Source of the DNA: Porites lobata
Lineage: Eukaryota > Cnidaria > Anthozoa > Scleractinia > Poritidae
Direction: 5' to 3'
Length of the DNA: 64,000 nt
NCBI GenBank assembly: GCA_942486035.1
Contig: CALNXK010000030.1
Coordinates: forward strand, 891,001 to 955,000
Under the pieces are notes generated by a model that was given only the letters and a program-made list of their open reading frames with translations, ran no database searches and was not told the DNA's origin. The position numbers and the translations under genes are program-made. Below, one piece after another: positions 58,418-64,000 of the stretch. Position 1 is the stretch's first letter. Every line of letters begins with the position of its first letter.

Positions 58418-61400
58418 ATCGGTGAACAGCGCTAGATATATACCTCGACGGTTCGCGCCTCGGTATAACCACCCACCACTATTCACCTTCCCTTCGGGGG
58501 ATACTTTTATAATATTCCCTGGGTTAAGTTACAATGTATAAGGCAAATAATACGTTTTTGAATAGTCCTAGAAAGAACGACCTTGAAGCCTAAGCTGGAT
58601 TTACGTTAATAGTTAGGAAAATTGAAGGATCACCTGTTAATGATGTATCAGTTAAGAAAACCGTCTGTTAGTTTACGTACTAAAATTTTCCGTTTTCCGG
58701 AATTTTGGCCGGTCGGTGTGGTAGTGTAGTAGTAAGAGAGAGGGTAATCTCCCTCGCAGCCGTTTTTAATGTCGTCACGCAACGCTCCTCGCGTGACGAC
58801 ACGAAAACCGGCTGCGAGGGAGACTAAGGAGAGAGGTAAGGACACGAAAGGTACGAGATCGACCCTGCGTTGCGATCTTCTTTCTTTTTAATAGAAACAC
58901 TCTCAATAACAGGTTAAAAATTTTTTTAAGTGTCTTAAAAATCATTATAGCAGCAACCGTTTACGAAAGTGACAACTGCGTCGCCAAAACCCCAACTTCT
59001 TGATTACAGTGAAAATCCGCGAGTAAGAACCGGCATTTTCCCAAGTTAGCCTAAACAAATTCTTACATAAATTTAAATGGTAATTTGCACAAATTTAGGT
59101 TGTTCTTAAATAGGTTCTTCTTCTTCTTCTTCTTATTTTTTTTTAAAGCATAGTTTAGTAGCCATGAGTATTTAATGGTATTCAGCTTATTCCTTAAAAT
59201 ATAAATTCAGCATACCAAATGTATTTGGTATTTATGCAAAAATGACCATGAGAAAAAGGACTGAAGCACTGACCTCATGAAATTTGAAGTGCTTTAGCCC
59301 AAGTGTAGAGAATAGTTTTAATATATATTCTAGAAAATAAGAACCTGTTCAAATTTTAGGCTAAACAAGTTCTTGTATAGAGGGGGCCTTAATGACAAAC
59401 TTTTCATTAATGACCTTAATGAAATTCAGGCTAAGCCAGTTGCTGAGGTTGCGTGTTTAATTCCCGAGGCCGGACCAATACTCAGAATCTCAAAATAACT
59501 GAAGGTACCGGCTTCCCTTGCCCCGTAAGACCTTTCGCGCGGTTCGGAAGAGCACGTGATCTGAAATGGCGGTCCCGTCTTCAGTAGGAGATGTAACAAC
59601 AGTGTCCACAATTAGTAATTTAGTACTAAATATGTTGATACTCAAATAGAATGCATTTTTGCAATTGATAATTTAGATTAGATACTCTGATTTACTGACC
59701 TTTCAAGTTACTATAAAAATTCCTTCCCGAATAGGAGATCCACCCACCTTTTCTGACCCAGATACCTTAAAAAGAGCTTTCAAAGTATGGCCAGCAAGTC
59801 ACTCAGTGAAGTTAAAGTGTAAGGCAATGGGAGCAGCACCTCTTAAATATACGTGGCTTAAAGACGGGAAGATTTTAAGAGAGAGAAGATGGGACCCATA
59901 CCTCAACACTTCAATTTGGTACTTGAAACTAAAAGACCTAAGACCTGGAGACGCTGGGGAATACACTTGTATAGTGTCGAATCCATATGGCAGTATAAAT
60001 CATACATACTTGGTCAGGGTTCTGGGTGAGTACATGAGACTGTGATGAGAGGATGGTCTAATCTTTATCTAGTTTTCTTATTTTTCTTGGAATCGTTTCA
60101 TGTAGGCCGCACAGGGCTAACTCTCGTCATCTTTCTAATAGTTAAACCACGAACGAGACCCATTTTGCAAAAAGATCTTCCAAAGAACAAAAGTGTACAG
60201 GTTGGAGAAAGTGTAACAATGAAATGCCTTGTGCTTGTAAGTGGGACACTTCCGGATTTTAGATGGCTGAAATGGGACAAGTCTATCACATTTGTGTCAA
60301 ACATAAGGGACAACTTGAGAGATGGAGCATTTCAGTTGATAGATCCACAGTATTACAGCGGTATCCAACGAGGTGAAAGTTATGAATCCGAGTTGAAAAT
60401 TAGTAATGTGACAGAAGAAGATTTTGGACTTTACACCTGTTACGCGAGCAATCATATCGGAGCAGAATACAACAGCGCATTCCTTAACAGATATGTGAGA
60501 CCCACAAAAGCGTTGCCAGGTGACAGAGGTAAGGCCATTAAAGCGGCTATGCCAGACTATTTGCTATCTTTTTTAGAAGCAAATCTTTCTCGCATCAATT
60601 GAATTTCAGAAAAAATGGTCCAGTTTTGTTATTTACGACCATATTTTGCCATTGAAACTGTTTCCTGTCGTCTGTTGCAACGGATGGAAAGGATGGACAT
60701 GGATTAATACTTTAAAAATTTGGGCCAATCTCTTCAAGTTTTGATGCAATGCCTGTAAAAAATCACCAAAACAATTATGGTGTTTAGTGCTTCTTTATGA
60801 AAATTGTTCGATAACTTGTTTACAATTGTACGGATCGTTTGTTTATGGTTATCTCTTTTGTGACTGCCAAAGAGTAGGCTCTTACTCGCGAATTTGTACT
60901 GTACGCAATCTTGTTTCCTCTCATGAAACTTTGTTTTCCAAACGTGTGATTATCCGACCGCATAGCTGTTAGACCTGGGTTGGGGTATTCCAGCAAAAAG
61001 TAGCACATTCTCAACAAAGATCTTATTCAATTCATGCAGGGTCTTTCTCGCATACGCCAAAATTGAGAAAGTAAAAGACAGGCTCTCTTGCAGGGTATCT
61101 TACAAGTTGAACATCCTTGATTCTGCGATCCGATCCTTTTTGTTTTCATTGGTATGGAGTTCCTTTTAATAACTTGTGATGATCATAACAAGTTGAACAA
61201 ACTCCAGAAGAAAAAAGAGTCGATCGTTTTGTGCTGCTGAAAAGCAAAGGAGGCCAGTTGCTAAATACAACCCAACCCGATATAATAATGACCGCAGCAG
61301 GATTAGCTCAGTCGGTAGAGCGGTTGACAGCTACCAGAGCGGGAGGTTGCATGTTCAATTCCCGAGGCCGGACCAATACTCAGAATCTCAAAATAACTGA

Positions 61401-63966
61401 AGGTACCGGCTTCCCTTGCCCCATAAGACCTTTCGCGCGGCTCGGATGAGCAACGTGAAATGGCGGTCCCGTCTTCAGTTGCTTTCAGTATGAGACGTAA
61501 CAACAGTGTCCACAATTAATACTTTAGTACTAGATATGTTGATACTCAAATAGAGTGCATTTTTTGCAATTGATAAGTTAGATTAGATACTCTGATTTAC
61601 TGACCTTTCAAGTAACTATAAAAATTCCTTCCCGGATAGGAGATCCACCCACCTTTTCTGACCCAGATACCTTAAAAAGAGCTTTCAAAGTATGGCCAGC
61701 AAGTCACTCAGTGAAGTTAAAGTGTAAGGCAATGGGAGCAGCACCTCTTAAATACTCCTGGCTTAAAGACGGGAAGATTTTAAGAGGGAGAAAATTGGAC
61801 CCATACCTGAACACTTCAATTTGGTACTTGAAACTAAAAGACCTAAGACCTGGAGACGCTGGGGAATACACTTGTATAGTGTCGAATCCATATGGCAGTA
61901 TAAATCATACATACTCGGTCAGGGTTCAGGGTGAGTACATGAGACTGTGATGAGAGGATGGTCTAATCTTTATCTAGTTTTCTTATTTTTCTTGGAATCG
62001 TTTCATTTAGGCCGCATAGGGCTAACTCTCGTCATCTTTCTAATAGCTAAATCACGAACAATACCCACTTTGCGGAAAGATCTTCCAAGGAACAAAAGTG
62101 CACAGGTTGGAGAAAGTGTAACAATGAAGTGCCTTGTGCTTGTAAGTGGGACACTTCCGGATTTTAGATGGCTGAAATGGGACAAGTCTATGACATTTGT
62201 GTCAAACATGAGGAATAACTTGGAAGATGGAGCATTTCAGCTTATAGATCTTAAGTATTACAGCACTGTCCGGCAACGGGGTGAAAGTTATGAATCTGAC
62301 TTGAAAATTAGTAATGTGACAGAAGAAGATTTTGGACTTTACACTTGTTACGTGAGCAATCATATCGGAGCAGAATACAACAGCGCATTCCTTAGCAGAT
62401 ACGTGAGACCCGCAAGAGCGTTGCCAGTTGACAGAGGTAAGGGCATTAAAAGGGCTATGTCAGACTATTAGCTATCTTCTTTTAAAAGCAAATCTTTTCT
62501 CCCATCAATTGAATTTCAAGGTCCAGTTTTGGTATTTACGACTATATTTAGCCACTGAAAGCAAGAGAGGATAAAGGGGACAGAGAGGGCATCCACCAAA
62601 CACACCCTATTCCATAGGTAATTCGTCTCGAGTTATTTTTAACACCACAGATCTCAAGAGGGATTAGACAACAGCCAATCACATAGCGCGAATGTGTTCC
62701 GCGTGGATGACCCACGCTAAGAGGCACGCGTCCTTCACGAATTGACGCAGAACAAAATCTCGGAAGATGCGGAGAGCGATATTGCTATTCGTTTGGTCAA
62801 CGAAAACGACTAAAGAGAGATTTCTGCTAAAGTTGTGTCAGCGAAACGGAAATTAAAAAAGAATCGCCCTTCCTCTCTCTCAGCCAGGCGAAATGTTTTG
62901 CACGGTGTTTAATCATGCGAAACTTCCACGAAACACCCACGCAGCGCGCCAGGTAACTTTATCCCGATTCTAAAAATAACACGAGCCAAATTACCTATGG
63001 AATAGGGTGTGTATGGGGGATGCCTTCTCTGTCCCCTTTATCCTCTCTTAATTAAAACTGTTTCCTGTCGTCTGCTGCAACGGATAGCAAGGATGGACAT
63101 GGATTAAAACTTGAAAATTTGGCCCAAACTTTTCAAGTTTTGATGCAATGCCTGCAAAATATCCCCCCAAAAAATATTGTGGTAAGTGCTCCTTTATGAA
63201 ATTTGTTGGAAATCTTTTTCATAACTCTAATGATCATTTGTGTATGCTTATCCCTTTTGTGACTGCCAGCGAGTCGCGGAAAAACATCTGCTATGGCTTT
63301 GAGTAGAATCTGCACTGGATGTGCCGTTTAAAAGCGCTTACAACTTGAAATGACGTTGATGTTTTCCAGTTGAGCCCCAACTATAAATCTGGAAAAATTT
63401 GAACTTGTAGTCCCACGGCATTAGAATTAGAAGCAACCTATGGTGGGTTGCTTAAAGCTTTATCCACCGAGTATATATTACGTTACTTAATTTTTATATA
63501 ACTAGGTTTTATTTTATTTTTAAACAGTCCTCGTGCAAGGAAATATCTCAAAGAACAACACCTCCTGGAACTTGGGCGGTTAGTAAGAAATGTTTTCTTT
63601 GTGTGTGTGTGTGTGCAGAATAACTACATAATCAAATGTTGTCACTGAATTTCATCCAGAGACAGAAGAAAGAAATATGAATTTGAGAAAGTTAGTTTGT
63701 TTTAAACCCGCTTTCTGCTGTGTTTGTTTTATCCATTAGAAAACACTCTCGAGCCAAAAGACACTGGTAGTGAATCAGACGATGCCGTGATTATGGGCCA
63801 GGTCTCCTGGATCTTGCTCGGCGTTTCAATAACCGTGTTTGTTGCTATGGTAACAGCATCTGCTTGGTTATGCATGAAAATGAGGAAGCTGAAAAATAGA
63901 TCTAGAGCCAATGCGAAGGGTTCACGCCATGACATCGGGACTCTTCGAGCAAGATATGACGTGTAG
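54480..63966 (+). CDS. DSL-domain, FGFR-like Ig transmembrane protein (10 exons)
   Basis: Ten coding exons: 54480-54548, 54649-54973, 55267-55312, 55979-56133, 59735-60025, 60142-60528, 61640-61930, 62047-62436, 63528-63578 and 63740-63966. They sum to 2,232 nt, that is 743 residues plus stop, with consistent phases and GT-AG sites. Order: signal peptide (1-23), Notch-ligand MNNL domain, DSL domain (about 148-198), Ig D2-like, D3-like, D2-like, D3-like (199-651), stalk, transmembrane helix (about 690-714), 29-residue tail. It is a type-I surface protein with no EGF repeats and no kinase. The head is that of Delta/Jagged, the body that of FGFR/FGFRL1. Ligand or partner is unknown. The main risk is that two genes have been joined across the 3.6-kb intron after 56133. 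Against that, no stop, start or signal sequence was found between them. Confidence 0.8.
55809..55958. mobile_element. 150-bp MITE abutting the DSL exon
   Basis: 'ataggtggttttcatgt' pairs with 'acgtgaaaaccacctat'. The core holds 'gtggacaaacaaag...tttgtttaccgtccacc'. The right end lies 20 nt before the splice acceptor of the DSL exon. Confidence 0.88.
55979..56133 (+). CDS. DSL-Ig gene exon 4: DSL domain
   Basis: The exon encodes YKIRVICDADYYGNRC, then KKFCRARSDNSGHYTC, then DKNGNKVCLSGWRGDRC. All six DSL cysteines and the GHYTC and GW motifs are present. The DSL domain is the Notch-binding module of Delta/Serrate/Lag-2 proteins. The position of the phenylalanine before Gly-His-Tyr (F207 in human JAG1) is serine here. 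An alternative in-frame acceptor at 55960 would add 18 nt (SVVTIS). Phase 2 in, phase 1 out. Confidence 0.95.
56345..58515. mobile_element. Crypton-like element relic B with nested insertion
   Basis: The left end 'gcgatttccgcgcgttttgattggct' matches relic A at 43988. A frame at 56462-56563 encodes DISEDEICAINEAVVETNTK and KATDFGLSVF before a gtaggt donor. NTKKAT is the motif of Crypton/KIAA1958-type (DUF3504) N termini. The right end near 58390-58510 has a structured hairpin ('ggtgaacagcgctag...cctcgacggttcg') like that of relic A. The middle is occupied by the hAT-like element. Confidence 0.5.
56671..58155. mobile_element. 1.49-kb hAT-like non-autonomous element
   Basis: Terminal inverted repeats start CAGGAGCCCATCAAATGGAG and end with the complement at 58155. 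The arms continue through 'cctttcccgagtagattta' (56722) and its complement (58082). The flanks carry AAATCAA at 56664-56670 and 58156-58162. A CAG terminus and a 7-8-bp TSD fit hAT. No transposase ORF. Confidence 0.85.
58760..58830. repeat. CGTCACGCAACGCTC hairpin repeat
   Basis: 'agccgtttttaatgtcgtcacgcaacgc' pairs with 'cgtgacgacacgaaaaccggct'. Same family as 40871-40935. Confidence 0.6.
58831..59447. other. intron DNA before the first Ig exon
   Basis: AT-rich, with a (TTC)n run at 59117-59133. I looked here for an EGF-like or start exon and saw none: no cysteine-rich open stretch is present. Confidence 0.45.
59448..59600 (+). repeat. SINE-derived sequence, truncated copy
   Basis: From 'ggttgcgtgtttaattcccgaggccggacc' onward this matches the SINE at 61345 nearly base for base. 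The tRNA-like 5' half is missing. It marks the left edge of duplicated unit A. Confidence 0.75.
59735..60528 (+). CDS. DSL-Ig gene exons 5-6: first FGFR-like Ig pair
   Basis: Exon 5 (59735-60025): a D2-like Ig with SVKLKCKAMG, YTWLKDGK, LRPGDAGEYTCIVSNPYGSI, INHTY. The YTC.V.N.YGSINHTY string is the FGFR D2 signature, and LKDLRPGDAGEYTC is close to FGFRL1. Exon 6 (60142-60528): the linker RPILQKDLPKNKSVQVGESV mirrors the FGFR D2-D3 linker. It is followed by a D3-like Ig with MKCLVL, RWLKWDK and GLYTCYASNHIGAEYNSAF. Both exons are phase 1-1. Several N-glycosylation sequons (NTS, NHT, NVT) occur. Confidence 0.9.
61298..61500 (+). repeat. tRNA-derived SINE with A and B boxes
   Basis: 'attagctcagtcggtagagc' is a classic A-box region, and 'atgttcaattcccg' at about 61351 is a B box with one change. 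The tRNA-unrelated part follows ('ctgaaggtaccggcttccc...cctttcgcgcgg'). It is a SINE head rather than a tRNA, since the cloverleaf is incomplete. Confidence 0.75.
61640..62436 (+). CDS. DSL-Ig gene exons 7-8: duplicated FGFR-like Ig pair
   Basis: Exons 61640-61930 and 62047-62436 are near-identical to exons 5 and 6, including the 116-nt intron. Exon 7 differs from exon 5 by only a few residues (YSWLKDGK for YTWLKDGK, GRKLD for ERRWD, YSVRVQ for YLVRVL). Exon 8 carries one extra codon (390 against 387 nt) around YYSTVRQRGESYESDLK. Phase 1-1 again, so the tandem copy keeps the frame. Confidence 0.92.
62563..63049. mobile_element. 487-bp TIR element inserted in duplicated unit B
   Basis: 'aagagaggataaaggggacagagagggcatcc...caccctattccataggtaatt' pairs with 'aattacctatggaatagggtg...ggatgccttctctgtcccctttatcctctctt'. 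Unit A has the empty site ('cattgaaactg' at 60650). Confidence 0.88.
63528..63966 (+). CDS. DSL-Ig gene exons 9-10: stalk, transmembrane helix, tail
   Basis: Exon 9 (63528-63578) is a short stalk with glycosylation sequons (NIS, NNTSW). Exon 10 (63740-63966) has an acidic stretch (GSESDDAVI), a single helix (VSWILLGVSITVFVAMVTAS then AWLCM), a basic stop-transfer KMRKLKNRSR, and a tail ending RARYDV-stop. There is no kinase. The Y-x-V end fits a class II PDZ ligand, which is inference. Confidence 0.88.
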
Positions 63967-64000
63967 AATGAGTGCGTGGTGGTGCGAAACTTCAACTAAA

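Larger units (their letters stand above)
59448..63275. repeat. tandem segmental duplication of the Ig-pair unit
   Basis: Unit A runs from 59448 to about 60875 and unit B from about 61345 to 63275. Both contain SINE tail, intron, Ig exon, 116-nt intron, Ig exon and a common 3' flank ('ctgtttcctgtcgtctg'). Unit B is longer because of the element at 62563-63049. Confidence 0.93.

Noticed and set aside
56134..59734. Search for EGF-repeat exons between DSL and Ig
   Set aside because: No cysteine-rich EGF-like open stretch was found; the interval is mostly transposon relics.
60042..60602. 186-residue open frame starting MMRGWSNLY
   Set aside because: Its first part reads through the 116-nt intron; the Ig homology begins only at the acceptor at 60142.
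61947..62471. 174-residue open frame starting MMRGWSNLY
   Set aside because: Same intron read-through in the duplicated unit.
1..64000. CRISPR arrays, operons, bacterial promoters
   Set aside because: The window is clearly eukaryotic with spliced genes; the tandem repeats are transposon ends or microsatellites.

Overview
The window is nuclear DNA from an animal, most probably an anthozoan cnidarian such as a stony coral. It is AT-rich, its genes are split by many GT-AG introns, and the introns and intergenic DNA are packed with short palindromic DNA-transposon relics (MITEs). The organism is inferred from gene content and repeat style; I could not search a database.

Layout. (1) 532-43153, plus strand: most of a type-I ferlin (dysferlin/myoferlin type). 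I traced 48 exons whose phases all agree, giving about 1,709 residues from the end of C2B through FerI, C2C, FerA, FerB, the nested DysF domain, C2D-C2G and the C-terminal membrane anchor. The N-terminal C2A/C2B exons lie before the window. (2) 46999-47802, minus strand: an intronless BTB/POZ protein gene, convergent with the ferlin. Its start codon sits about 25 bp from a 1.68-kb inverted-repeat transposon. (3) 54480-63966, plus strand: a 10-exon gene for a type-I membrane protein with a signal peptide, the Notch-ligand N-terminal (MNNL) domain, a DSL domain, four immunoglobulin domains that look like FGFR/FGFRL1 D2-D3 repeated twice, one transmembrane helix and a tail of about 30 residues. 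No EGF repeats and no kinase are present.

Region 3 is the most interesting part. It joins a Delta/Jagged-type head to an FGFR-type ectodomain. The Ig pair was duplicated recently together with its intron and flanking SINE sequence. The DSL domain lacks a phenylalanine that is conserved in Notch ligands, and one small exon (55267-55312) shows its Delta/Jagged homology in a different frame from the one the splice phases impose.

Mobile DNA includes 3' ends of Penelope-like retroelements with a GIY-YIG domain (two copies), two Crypton-like relics (one holding a nested hAT-like element), a 1.8-kb near-perfect palindrome flanked by TTAA, tRNA-derived SINE heads, an integrase-type transposon relic and about fifteen MITEs or foldback elements. 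The ferlin is expected to act in Ca2+-dependent membrane fusion and repair, the BTB protein as an adaptor, and the DSL-Ig protein at the cell surface. Nothing in the sequence ties the three genes to one pathway.
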